From the NCBI GenBank assembly GCA_031415655.1, contig JANOSD010000064.1, positions 1-64,000 on the forward strand: 64,000 nucleotides of DNA, given 5' to 3'. The first letter of the stretch is position 1, and the number at the start of each line of letters is the position of its first letter. Origin of the DNA: JAKOVR01 sp031415655 (GTDB lineage: Bacteria; Actinomycetota; Acidimicrobiia; Acidimicrobiales; Acidimicrobilacustridaceae). The notes under the pieces were generated by a model. The model was not told the DNA's origin. It ran no database searches and saw only the letters and a program-made list of their open reading frames with translations. The translations under genes and the position numbers were made by a program. This document shows positions 1 through 8,408 of this stretch, in pieces.

Positions 1-1190
1 TACTTGAGGATCTTGGTGACCCGACCAGCGCCAACCGTGCGACCACCCTCACGAATAGCGAACCGGAGACCGTCCTCCATCGCGATCGGGTTGATCAACT
101 CCACCGTCAACGCCGTGTTATCGCCCGGCATACACATTTCCGTACCCTCCGGCAACGTCACCGAACCGGTCACATCCGTCGTACGGAAAAAGAACTGCGG
201 CCGATAATTCGAGAAGAACGGCTTATGACGGCCACCCTCCTCCTTCGTCAACACATACACCTGACCCTCAAAATCGGTGTGCGGCGTGATCGAACCCGGC
301 TTCGCCAACACCTGACCCCGCTCCACATCCTCCTTCTTCGTACCCCGCAACAACGCCCCAATATTGTCGCCAGCCATACCCTCATCAAGCAGTTTGCGGA
401 ACATCTCCACACCCGTACACGTGGTCTTCTGCGTGGCCTTGATCCCCACGATCTCCACCTCATCACCCGTGTGCACCGCACCCTGCTCAATACGACCCGT
501 CACCACCGTGCCACGACCCGTGATCGAAAACACATCCTCGATCGGCATCAAGAACGGCTTATCCAAATCACGTTCCGGCTGCGGGATATACGAATCAACC
601 GCCGCCATCAACTCCAAGATCCCCGCCGTCGCATCCGCGTCGCCTTCCAACGCCTTCAACGCCGAAACCTTCACCACCGGCACATCATCACCCGGAAACT
701 CGTACTCGCTCAACAACTCGCGAACTTCAAGCTCCACCAGATCCAACAACTCTTCATCGTCGACCATGTCGACCTTATTCAACGCCACCACAATCGCCGG
801 CACACCCACCTGACGAGCCAACAACACATGCTCACGCGTCTGCGGCATCGGACCATCCGCCGCCGACACCACCAAAATCGCCCCATCCACCTGCGCCGCC
901 CCCGTAATCATGTTCTTGATGTAATCGGCATGACCCGGCATATCAACATGCGCGTAATGACGACCCTCCGTCTGATACTCCACATGCGAAATATTGATCG
1001 TGATACCCCGCTCACGCTCCTCCGGCGCCTTATCAATATTGGCGAAATCCGTAAACGAATTATGCGCCGGATCCGCATCCGCCAACACCTTCGTAATCGC
1101 CGCAGTCAGCGTCGTCTTCCCATGATCAATATGACCCATCGTGCCCACATTCGCATGGGGCTTCGTACGCTGAAACTTCTCACGGGCCAT
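1..1190 (-). CDS. tuf: Translation elongation factor Tu (stop codon cut by window edge)
   Basis: GTPase that delivers aminoacyl-tRNA to the ribosomal A site in the cytoplasm. Reading the minus strand from the ATG at 1190 gives 396 residues, the usual EF-Tu length; only the last base of the stop codon (TA.) is outside the window. The P-loop GHIDHGKT is at residues 19-26, followed by the DMPGH and NKVD GTPase motifs, and the C-terminus ends VGAGRVTKILK. An AGGAG ribosome binding site lies 6 bases before the start. Two tRNA genes lie upstream on the same strand, an arrangement like the tRNA-tufB loci of other bacteria, so tRNAs and tuf may share a transcript. Identity is essentially certain. Confidence 0.97.
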   Translation of the reverse strand, partial: MAREKFQRTKPHANVGTMGHIDHGKTTLTAAITKVLADADPAHNSFTDFANIDKAPEERERGITINISHVEYQTEGRHYAHVDMPGHADYIKNMITGAAQVDGAILVVSAADGPMPQTREHVLLARQVGVPAIVVALNKVDMVDDEELLDLVELEVRELLSEYEFPGDDVPVVKVSALKALEGDADATAGILELMAAVDSYIPQPERDLDKPFLMPIEDVFSITGRGTVVTGRIEQGAVHTGDEVEIVGIKATQKTTCTGVEMFRKLLDEGMAGDNIGALLRGTKKEDVERGQVLAKPGSITPHTDFEGQVYVLTKEEGGRHKPFFSNYRPQFFFRTTDVTGSVTLPEGTEMCMPGDNTALTVELINPIAMEDGLRFAIREGGRTVGAGRVTKILK

Positions 1191-1299
1191 CGGAGGCTCC
1201 TAGATGTCTTGGGGTGGGTCGGACGACCGGATTGGAAAGAGGGACTGGCATTCGGGATTTGCGGGAATAACAGTACTGCGTTCGGGCGAAATGCCCTAG

Positions 1300-1373
1300 T
1301 AGCGGCGGTCGGACTCGAACCGACGACAACTCGATTATGAGCCGAGTGCTCTAACCTCCTGAGCTACGCCGCC
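1300..1373 (-). tRNA. tRNA-Met (CAT), elongator type
   Basis: Folds as a 74-nt cloverleaf without encoded CCA. Acceptor stem 1367-1373 pairs with 1301-1307 (one G-U pair at the end), discriminator A, D-arm GCTC/GAGC, anticodon loop CTCATAA and T-arm GTCGG-TTCGAGT-CCGAC. The anticodon stem CTCGG/TCGAG lacks the three consecutive G-C pairs of initiator tRNA, so this is the elongator Met species, or less likely the Ile2 tRNA with a modified CAU anticodon. Confidence 0.9.
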
Positions 1374-1403
1374 CGGAGACGAGGCGAACGAGCCGCCCCG
1401 TCC

Positions 1404-1431
1404 GGCCTGTCTCAAAACTTCGAGACCGGCC
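1404..1431 (-). other. Hairpin in the spacer between two tRNA genes
   Basis: GGCC-T-GTCTC faces GAGAC-C-GGCC across a 8-base AT-rich loop, a 9-bp stem with one internal mismatch. It sits between tRNA-Thr and tRNA-Met in their common direction of transcription and could be a processing signal or a weak terminator. No T-run follows. Function is inferred only from position. Confidence 0.3.
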
Positions 1432-1435
1432 CGGG

Positions 1436-1508
1436 AGCCCCCTGACAGAATCGAACTGTCGACCTTTTCCTTACCATGGAAACGCTCTGCCGACTGAGCT
1501 AAGGGGGC
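1436..1508 (-). tRNA. tRNA-Thr (GGT)
   Basis: 73-nt cloverleaf: acceptor GCCCCCT pairs with AGGGGGC (7 bp), discriminator T, D-arm GCTC/GAGC, anticodon stem TTTCC/GGAAA with loop ATGGTAA (anticodon GGT), and T-arm GACAG-TTCGATT-CTGTC. CCA is not encoded. It lies 62 bases upstream of tRNA-Met on the same strand. Confidence 0.93.
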
Positions 1509-1691
1509 AGACCCGCCGGAGTCGGACACCAACGGGGCGGTGCATCTTGGCACGTCGGGACCTCGAGCCCCAACCCGATTTGGCGCAGGGCAAGATTTCT
1601 ACAGCGTCACTGCAAAGAACCTAGGCCACCCGACCCAGCTCGGTAGTGCTTTTGACTCAAGTTCGCCTCTTCTGGCGTCGATGCGCACAAC

Positions 1692-3086
1692 GTGCACTTC
1701 GAGAGACTCGCGATCGAGGCAGGTGGATCCACCTTCTCCCTAGCCTTTGCCGACCGGCTCACCGTCATTGCTGGCGTGGGACGGCTGGAGCGGGACGGCC
1801 TCATTACCGAGTTGGTGTCGTCACTCGGTCCCGGACGCGGAGGCGTGCACCTCGAACTCCGATCCGATGCGGGAAACCGGTATGCGATTTTCCGTCCCGC
1901 CGGTGCGCCGCACTGCGTCGTGGATGTCGACAACTCCGAGGACGTCACCGAGGCATTCCTGGCTCGGGACGGTCGCATCAACATTCTTGACCGTGCCGGC
2001 CTAAACCTGCCGATCGCCCGTCGGGCCATGCGAATCGGCGCCTCCGACCTCACCACCGATTCCACGGCCGACGACTGGCTCATCCAGTTGGCGCACACCG
2101 ACCCCAGTCGCCTATGGGACGTGGCTCGAAAGGTGAAGGATCGCGAAGCCCGATTGCAGGAGGCCGCTGCCGACGCCGGCTCCACACCTGAGGACGCCGA
2201 ACTCTGCCAGGAAATCGAACGTCGGCATCAGGCCTTCGAGTGCGCTCAAGCGGCCCACGAACGTGTTCGCCAGATTACGTTTCTGGTCGCCGCCGGCTGC
2301 GCCATGCTGGCCGTACCCGGACTGCTATTTGTCGGCGCCATCGCCGCCCTGCCGTTGTCGCTGGCGGCGTTGGGGATGGCCGCGTACTCGGCATCCTTCT
2401 GGCGCCGACTCTCCGACGCCCGCAAATTCGAAGAAGTGGCACTCCGCGTTGCGGGGGAACATTCGTACCTCACCTTCCAGATCAACCGGGTGAACGGCCT
2501 CTTGGCCAGCGACCATCAGCGCAAACGCATGATCCGGGCGGCGGACGACCACCGAGCAGCCGCGGCGGAGTGGGGGGTCCTCGCTGGCGACGTACCACTC
2601 GAATGGGCGATCGAACGTCGACGCGACATCGAACAAGCTCATGCGCGGCTTCGTGAGGCCATCAACGATCACAACCCGATGACCCTCACACTTTCGGCCC
2701 ATCGGGTCACCGCCGCCGAGGTAGGAGCCCAGTTGGCCCAACGGCTTGAGCAAACCCGCACCTTGGGCGCCGGTCGAGAGTCAATGCCCACGCTGCTCGA
2801 CGAGCCGTTCGGCGATCTCGCGATCCCCGCCAAGGCCAAGCTTCTCGAACAGCTTGTTGCCGCATCGGCCCATCAGCAGATCATTCTCCTCACCGAGGAC
2901 AGTCACATCACGGAGTGGGCTCGAGTGGAGTCCATCAACGGGGCCGTTGGCATTGTGGAACCCGCCGATGCTCAACCGACCACTGCTGCACGAGCTACGG
3001 CGTCGGGCGATCCGTCCGCTTCAGCACCCCCACTTACCCCGAGGATGACGTCCTCGAGAAAGCGTTCCCGGCACGTCGCCGCATGA
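1692..3086 (+). CDS. ATPase-like protein with central transmembrane hairpin, function unknown
   Basis: 464 residues from a GTG start. The N-terminus reads FADRLTVIAGVGRLERDGL, where a RecF/SMC-type ATPase would have its Walker A loop, but the expected GKST is degenerate. Near residues 190-240 there are hydrophobic segments typical of two adjacent membrane helices, flanked by charged helical, probably coiled-coil stretches. Near residue 370 a Walker-B/D-loop-like segment LLDEPFGDL is followed by QQIILLTEDSHI, as in ABC/SMC heads. The architecture (head half, helices with membrane hairpin, head half) is seen directly; a role is not. The last 35 residues are low complexity. It stands alone between the tRNA cluster and a hairpin terminator. 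Confidence 0.6.
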   Translation: MHFERLAIEAGGSTFSLAFADRLTVIAGVGRLERDGLITELVSSLGPGRGGVHLELRSDAGNRYAIFRPAGAPHCVVDVDNSEDVTEAFLARDGRINILDRAGLNLPIARRAMRIGASDLTTDSTADDWLIQLAHTDPSRLWDVARKVKDREARLQEAAADAGSTPEDAELCQEIERRHQAFECAQAAHERVRQITFLVAAGCAMLAVPGLLFVGAIAALPLSLAALGMAAYSASFWRRLSDARKFEEVALRVAGEHSYLTFQINRVNGLLASDHQRKRMIRAADDHRAAAAEWGVLAGDVPLEWAIERRRDIEQAHARLREAINDHNPMTLTLSAHRVTAAEVGAQLAQRLEQTRTLGAGRESMPTLLDEPFGDLAIPAKAKLLEQLVAASAHQQIILLTEDSHITEWARVESINGAVGIVEPADAQPTTAARATASGDPSASAPPLTPRMTSSRKRSRHVAA

Positions 3087-3158
3087 GCCCATCCCGCCGC
3101 CTTGCCAACTCAGGCGATGACGTTTCGGAAACTGGGCGGCTTTGCCTCCGCCCCGTCG

Positions 3159-3194
3159 AAGGAGTGGCCGGTCCGGCAGGGCCGGCCACTCCTT
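3159..3194. terminator. Perfect 13-bp hairpin, probable terminator
   Basis: A perfect 13-bp inverted repeat (3159-3171 with 3182-3194, arms AAGGAGTGGCCGG) closes a 10-base loop, 72 bases after the stop of the ATPase-like gene. A T-rich but interrupted tract follows (ending GGTCTTTT near 3219). It probably ends transcription of the upstream gene. Confidence 0.6.
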
Positions 3195-3325
3195 GGTTTC
3201 CCCGGTCTTCTCGGTCTTTTCGCTTCGCTAACCACCCACTCGCCAATCTGGTCAGTTCACGAGGGGGACGTTTCTCGTCAACTGGCCGCTGCGAGTGCAC
3301 CGGATGCCACCGCTACGGTACGGGG

Positions 3326-3886
3326 GTGGTCGACCGAGCGGACATCGACGTGCGGCTGGCGTCGAGTGCCGACGCCGAAACTATCCGCACGATCTACAAC
3401 GACACCGTCAACAACTCCACCGCCACCTTCGACCTGGTCCCCCGCAGCCTTGAGGATCAGCAAGCCTGGCTCGTGGCCCGTTCGGGCGTGCACGCCGTGC
3501 TCGTCGCCGTCGAGCGGGCGGCAAGTGGTACCTCGTCAGATCTTCCCGACGACTCGGCTCCGATTGACCCCGACCGTTCGGTGGTGGGCTTCGCCTCGTT
3601 GTCGCCCTACCGCGACCGCCCCGGCTACGCCACCACCGTCGAAAACTCGATCTACGTGGCCGAATCCCATCGAGGTCGGGGCGTCGGGAAGATCCTGTTG
3701 GGCACACTGATCGACACGGCCCGGCAGCACGGGTTCCACGCCGTGATGGCACGAATCGTCGATGATCATGCGGCATCCATTGCCTTGCATCGAAGTATCG
3801 GTTTCGATCTCGTGGGCGTCGAACGAGAGGTAGGGCGCAAATTCGGCCGGTGGCTCGACGTCGCCGTCATGCAGATCCTGCTGTGA
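3326..3886 (+). CDS. GNAT N-acetyltransferase, phosphinothricin-acetyltransferase-like
   Basis: 186 residues from the GTG at 3326; the reading frame is open further upstream, but similarity to the family starts at DVRLASSADAETIRTIYND, so this start fits best. The family transfers an acetyl group from acetyl-CoA to an amine. The acetyl-CoA loop is seen as RGRGVGKILLG in motif A, preceded by NSIYVAESH, and the C-terminal GFDLVGVEREVGRKFGRWLDVAVMQ is typical of PAT/YncA-like enzymes. A loop of about 20 residues rich in Ser/Asp interrupts the middle strand region. The substrate cannot be read from sequence: it could be an amino acid analogue or a methionine derivative. It stands alone before tRNA-Tyr. 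Confidence 0.8.
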   Translation: MVDRADIDVRLASSADAETIRTIYNDTVNNSTATFDLVPRSLEDQQAWLVARSGVHAVLVAVERAASGTSSDLPDDSAPIDPDRSVVGFASLSPYRDRPGYATTVENSIYVAESHRGRGVGKILLGTLIDTARQHGFHAVMARIVDDHAASIALHRSIGFDLVGVEREVGRKFGRWLDVAVMQILL

Positions 3887-3987
3887 TGTCAACCGGGCCC
3901 GAACGAACCCGGGAACACTGCCGAATTCCCATTCGTTTCTTCCCTGCGGGCACCACCCGATAACCTCCGCGGCGCAATCAGCTCCCA

Positions 3988-4069
3988 GGGTCGGTGCCCG
4001 AGTGGCCAAAGGGAACGGGCTGTAAACCCGTCGGTTCTGCCTTCGAAGGTTCGAATCCTTCCCGGCCCA
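3988..4069 (+). tRNA. tRNA-Tyr (GTA)
   Basis: 82-nt class II tRNA. Acceptor GGGTCGG pairs with CCGGCCC (one G-U), anticodon stem ACGGG/CCCGT with loop CTGTAAA, an extended variable arm, T-arm GAAGG-TTCGAAT-CCTTC, discriminator A. CCA is not encoded. A strong hairpin follows within 10 bases. Confidence 0.95.
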
Positions 4070-4076
4070 CGAGCTT

Positions 4077-4114
4077 GGCCCCCCGGTCGCCGCAACAGCG
4101 TCGGTCGGGGGGCC
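4077..4114 (+). terminator. Terminator hairpin after tRNA-Tyr
   Basis: GGCCCCCCG (4077-4085) pairs perfectly with CGGGGGGCC (4106-4114) around a 20-base loop, 7 bases past the tRNA. No T-run follows, as is common in high-GC actinobacteria. It lies between the tRNA and the convergent end of the Pnkp gene. Confidence 0.55.
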
Positions 4115-4158
4115 CGCATAACCCAGCACTGCGCCTCCGCTCCGGCTAGGGCTGCCTA

Positions 4159-6873
4159 TCAGAGCCTTGGATCGACGGGTTCGGTCTCCAGCGCGAGGAC
4201 ACCAAACGCACACTCGTGGACGGCGCGGAGTGACGCACCACGCACCAGTCGATCCAGGCCCTCGAGCCCCAGCGCCAGTTCTCGCAATGCCAACGATCGT
4301 TTGTGACCCAACGACCGGGAGCGGAGTGACCGCAGGCGGTCCGGCTCCCGATAGTCGGGTCCGTAGATCAGCCGCAGATACTCCGGACCCCGAACTTTCA
4401 GCCCGGCTTGGGCCAAGTCGCTCCCGCGCCCGACGATGCCTTCAGTGGGCTTCACCACCATGCCTTCACCGCCACCGTCGACCATGCCAAGCCACCACGC
4501 CAGGGCGTCGGCCTCGGAGCGTGGATCCCCCGCGTGAACACTTCGCCATTGGGTAGCGCGCACCAAGTCGGGCGCCACCGACGCGAGACGCTCAGCCACC
4601 TCCATGTGCCACGGATGCGGACGCAGGGCCAACACCTCGTGAGCGCTGGCCAGCAGTTGGAAGGGGGCGATTCGCAGACCGTCAAGGCCATCGACGGGCC
4701 AGCAATAGTGGCCGTACGCGGCCGCAAACGCATCGACCGCAATCGTGCGCCCCGACACCCGGTCGCGCACCGTGGAGAGATCGAGACTCCTTTCGGCGGC
4801 CGCCGCGAACATCACTTCGGCGGCCGACCCAAAGGCTCGGCCAGCGGCAGCCACCGGCGCGTATTCCTGCCGGATGAGATCCAGCGCCTTCGCCGACCAC
4901 GGCAGTATCTCCGCATCGAAGAGTAGCCATTCAGTGTCGAGCTCGCGCCAGAGGCCAGCGACTTCCGCGGCGTCGGAGAGTTTTGCCACCACGTGACCCT
5001 CGAGCACCGCATCGGGGAAAAACGCCCGAGCGGTCCGGGTGATCACCGACCCTCGGAGCTCGGAGCCCAAGCCGAAACGTGCCTGTAACGAGCCTGGCTC
5101 TCGGCCGAGCAGTATCACTGCCCGCGAGCCCATGTGTTTCTCCTCACATACCATCGCGTTGATGCCCAGATCGCGATAGGCGCGAAATGCTTCCGCCGGG
5201 TGTTCCAAGAAGTTGTCGAGCGAACTCGTAGGGGCCGGGGCCATCGTGGGAGGCAGGTAGGGAACCCGGCGCGGGTCGACGGCGAAGCGGCTCATCACCT
5301 CCAATGCGGCTGCGGTCTGGTCGTCGCGGAGCGTGACCGGGCCGTAACGATCGGTATGGACCAGGTACTTCCCCGTGACGCGGGCGAGGTTGATCCGCGA
5401 TGCGTCCCAGCCCGACGTGCTGCCCACAGACTCTCTGCCCACAGACTCCCGCCGTGGCGCGCCAATCGCCCCGTCACCCGCCGCCACCCCGACTGACCCG
5501 GGTGATCCGGGTGATCCGGGTGATCCTGGCGACCCCACCGACGACCGGTGATACACCGAACCGGCCGGAACGGCAACCAACTCCCGTTCGGGATATCGGA
5601 GGGCGGTGAGCGAACCGCCGAACACGCAGCCGGTATCCACACACATGGTGTTATTCACCCAGGTGGGAACCGTCACCGGGGTGTGTCCATAGACCACCAT
5701 CGCCCGCCCGGTGTAGTCGTCCGCCCACGGATAACGGACGGGAAATCCCATCCCATCGGTTTCCCCGGTGGTGTCGCCGTAGAGACAGAACGAGCGAACG
5801 GCGCCGGACGAGCGGTTATGCATCAACTCCGGCAAGCCGGCGTGAACCACGACGAGCTGACCGGCGTCGAGAACGGCGTGGCTGATCAGACCATCGAGAA
5901 ACGCCATGACCTCATGACGAAACTGCTCCGGCTCGAGGGCCAGTTGATCAAGCGATTCCTGTAACCCGTGATTGATCTTCACCGACCTACCGCGAAGCGC
6001 TTTGAGGAGTTTGTTCTCGTGATTGCCACGCACACACAGCGCCGACCCCCGGCTGACCATCGACATGACGAGCCGAAGCACCGCCGGGATCGCCGGGCCT
6101 CGGTCCACCAGGTCGCCCACAAACGCGGCCATGCGTCCACCCGGATGAAAGGCCGAGGTGCCAGCGGCGTCGACGGTGTACCCGAGGGCGCGGAGAAGGT
6201 CGACGAGTTCTTGATGGCAACCGTGAATGTCGCCGATGATGTCGAACGGGCCGGGGAGATGGCGTTTGTCGGTCCACAGCGGCTCACGAACAAGAACCGC
6301 TCGCTCGATCTCTCGTTCGCCACGAAGGGCGATCACCCGCCGGAACCCCTCACGTTCGAGCCGACCGATCGAACCCCGAAACAACGAATACTGCCCACCG
6401 AGCACTGCCGGCGGGAGGTGGCGATCGGGGCGCGCAACGTTGCGGCGCTCGCACACCCAACGAGGAATATCGAAGGCGATGGCGACGGGGAGCACATGAT
6501 GACGGCGGGCCACATCGATGAGCGATCGGCGATCTTCTCGCCGCAAGTTCGTGGCATCGACCACGGTGAGTCGTCCCAGGGCGAGGCGTTTGTCGACAAT
6601 GGTGTGGAGCAGGTCGAACGCTTCTGCGGTGACGCTCTGGTCGTTCTCGTCGTCGCCCACCATCGCTCTGCAGGCATCCGAGGACACGATCTCCGTCGGC
6701 GCAAAGTGGGTGCGAGCAAACGTGGATTTGCCGGAGCTGCTGATGCCCACCAACACCACCAGACTTAACGCCGGCACGTTGACCGGAAACGCGTCGTCGG
6801 TTGGGTCGACCGGAACCGCGATGCCCACAGTTTCGGCCTCGCCGTCCATCGCCGACGCCGGAAGATCAGTCAT
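4159..6873 (-). CDS. pnkp: Polynucleotide kinase-phosphatase-ligase of the bacterial RNA repair system
   Basis: 904 residues, three enzymes in one chain, as in the known clostridial Pnkp. Kinase: P-loop GISSSGKST at 43-51 phosphorylates RNA 5'-OH. Metallophosphatase: GDIHG 214-218, GDLVDRG 253-259 and GNHE 283-286 heal 2',3'-cyclic or 3'-phosphate ends. Adenylyltransferase: CEEKHMGSR around 576-584 with Lys579 as the predicted AMP-accepting lysine, and EGMVVKP near the end as the later nucleotidyltransferase motif. It overlaps hen1 by four bases (ATGA), so the pair is translationally coupled; in characterised systems the ligase works only in complex with Hen1. Odd: a Gly-Ser-Pro repeat linker around 447-460, encoded by tandem GGTGATCC-type repeats, joins phosphatase to ligase. 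Identity is very secure. Confidence 0.95.
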   Translation of the reverse strand: MTDLPASAMDGEAETVGIAVPVDPTDDAFPVNVPALSLVVLVGISSSGKSTFARTHFAPTEIVSSDACRAMVGDDENDQSVTAEAFDLLHTIVDKRLALGRLTVVDATNLRREDRRSLIDVARRHHVLPVAIAFDIPRWVCERRNVARPDRHLPPAVLGGQYSLFRGSIGRLEREGFRRVIALRGEREIERAVLVREPLWTDKRHLPGPFDIIGDIHGCHQELVDLLRALGYTVDAAGTSAFHPGGRMAAFVGDLVDRGPAIPAVLRLVMSMVSRGSALCVRGNHENKLLKALRGRSVKINHGLQESLDQLALEPEQFRHEVMAFLDGLISHAVLDAGQLVVVHAGLPELMHNRSSGAVRSFCLYGDTTGETDGMGFPVRYPWADDYTGRAMVVYGHTPVTVPTWVNNTMCVDTGCVFGGSLTALRYPERELVAVPAGSVYHRSSVGSPGSPGSPGSPGSVGVAAGDGAIGAPRRESVGRESVGSTSGWDASRINLARVTGKYLVHTDRYGPVTLRDDQTAAALEVMSRFAVDPRRVPYLPPTMAPAPTSSLDNFLEHPAEAFRAYRDLGINAMVCEEKHMGSRAVILLGREPGSLQARFGLGSELRGSVITRTARAFFPDAVLEGHVVAKLSDAAEVAGLWRELDTEWLLFDAEILPWSAKALDLIRQEYAPVAAAGRAFGSAAEVMFAAAAERSLDLSTVRDRVSGRTIAVDAFAAAYGHYCWPVDGLDGLRIAPFQLLASAHEVLALRPHPWHMEVAERLASVAPDLVRATQWRSVHAGDPRSEADALAWWLGMVDGGGEGMVVKPTEGIVGRGSDLAQAGLKVRGPEYLRLIYGPDYREPDRLRSLRSRSLGHKRSLALRELALGLEGLDRLVRGASLRAVHECAFGVLALETEPVDPRL

Positions 6874-8303
6874 CGCGTGAACACCGCCATTTGGGTCGGG
6901 GGTCCGACATCAGGATCGTCCGCACCGATGCCCGACATCGCCGCCCGGTACCCGAACTCCGTGCCCACGGCATCCACCCACTGCCCGAACTCCTCTCGGG
7001 TCCACTCAAATCGGTGATCTCGGTGCCGCAGTGCTCCCGAGGGGAGGCCTGCGAATCGAACGTTGTGCTCTCGGTTAGGCGTGGTGACGATCAACGCGGC
7101 CGGCGCAGCATGACCAAACAACGATCGTGCAAAGTCCGGCAGGCGACCCGGATCGATGTGTTCCACCACCTCAATCGCCGCGATGGCATCGAGGCCCCGG
7201 AGTCGATCATCGTCGTAGACAAACGAGCCTTGGGCGAGGTCTACCCGGCCTCGCTGGCGCGGTGACATGGTGTCGAGGTGGAGCCGATCCGCCGCCCGTC
7301 GGAGGCTGCGTATCGACACGTCGATGCCGACGATCCGTTCGAACTGCGGGTTCGCAAGGAGCCGTTCGATGAGCCGACCCTCTCCACAGCCCACGTCGGC
7401 CACGGTGTGCGCGCCCAAATTGGCGAGTGCGTTGACCACGGCATCGAGGCGCTCCTCAGTGAGGCTGAGCGGCTTTTCGATCGCCTGTTCGGCCGTCTCT
7501 CCGGCGGCTTCGACCCCGTCGGCATCGAGCAGCGGGCCATCGGCGACGACGAGCCGATCGAGCGCATCCCGAGTGAGCCTGGGCTGATGACGCAAGAATC
7601 GGCGCGTGATCAGCGCCCGTTCCGGATGTTGGGCAAGCCAGCGCTCTCCTTTCCGGAGCAATTTATCGACCTCGGATGACTCGACCCAGTAGTGCTTGTC
7701 ATCGTCGAGCACTGGGAGCAGCACGTACAAATGAGACAGCACATCGGCGAGCCGGGCGGTGGTGCGAAGTTTCAGATCGACGAACCGGCTGTCACCCCAT
7801 AACGGAAACGCGGGATCCAAAACGACCGGCGTAGCGGTTACCTCGTAACCCAACGGGCAAAAAATCCGCTCGATGAGGTCGATCGCGCCCCGGCTCGACA
7901 CGACCGGCAGGTGCACTTCCAGGCCAAGTGGCGCAGCAGCAAGCTCCGGTCGCTGATCACAGCGACCGGTCATTGCGGTGCCGTACACAGCCGCTATCGC
8001 AACCGCAAGGAGCGACGATGCGGCGAAGGCGCGGTCGTTGATCGATGCCGCCAGCGCGAACCCGGTGCGAGAAACACGGGCGGTGGCGGCTTGGCGTTGT
8101 TTCCGGGCCAGGGATGCAGCGTCGACATCGACGAGGAGCACCGCGGTACAACGACGAGCGGTGGCCTCTGGGTAAAAGACATGAGCAGTTCCGAATCCGA
8201 CGTTGAAGCTCTGCGGTCGATCGGGATGTTTGTGAAGCAGGTGACCAAGATCCCGAGCGTCGCCAGTTCCGTGGGGTTCCGGGAGCGTGATCGACAGCAG
8301 CAT
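6870..8303 (-). CDS. hen1: 3'-terminal RNA ribose 2'-O-methyltransferase Hen1
   Basis: Bacterial Hen1 methylates the 2'-OH at the 3' end of a broken RNA before Pnkp ligates it, so that the same site cannot be cut again. The start chosen (MLLSITLPEP) matches the family's usual beginning and gives 477 residues; an in-frame ATG nine codons earlier (8330) is possible, and neither has a clear ribosome binding site. The N-terminal half is the ligase-activating domain. The C-terminal Rossmann methyltransferase has DVGCGEG and the metal-ligand set ExxEH (EVVEH) plus the His of TPNREHN that Hen1 uses to hold Mg/Mn at the RNA 3' end. The stop overlaps the pnkp start. The gene runs divergently from the sigma factor gene 105 bases away. 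Confidence 0.94.
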   Translation of the reverse strand: MLLSITLPEPHGTGDARDLGHLLHKHPDRPQSFNVGFGTAHVFYPEATARRCTAVLLVDVDAASLARKQRQAATARVSRTGFALAASINDRAFAASSLLAVAIAAVYGTAMTGRCDQRPELAAAPLGLEVHLPVVSSRGAIDLIERIFCPLGYEVTATPVVLDPAFPLWGDSRFVDLKLRTTARLADVLSHLYVLLPVLDDDKHYWVESSEVDKLLRKGERWLAQHPERALITRRFLRHQPRLTRDALDRLVVADGPLLDADGVEAAGETAEQAIEKPLSLTEERLDAVVNALANLGAHTVADVGCGEGRLIERLLANPQFERIVGIDVSIRSLRRAADRLHLDTMSPRQRGRVDLAQGSFVYDDDRLRGLDAIAAIEVVEHIDPGRLPDFARSLFGHAAPAALIVTTPNREHNVRFAGLPSGALRHRDHRFEWTREEFGQWVDAVGTEFGYRAAMSGIGADDPDVGPPTQMAVFTR

Positions 8304-8408
8304 GCCCGTCAGTCTGGTCGAAACCATCACGTGGCGAAGCTCAAGTTGTCACCGGATCAGCCCATTCACGCTACCGAGGCCACACGCCGACCGTGCCATA
8401 CTTCGACC

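Noticed and set aside
225..1340. Long plus-strand open frame across the tuf gene
   Set aside because: It is the antisense shadow of EF-Tu, rich in Arg/His, without a ribosome site; the minus strand encodes a full EF-Tu.
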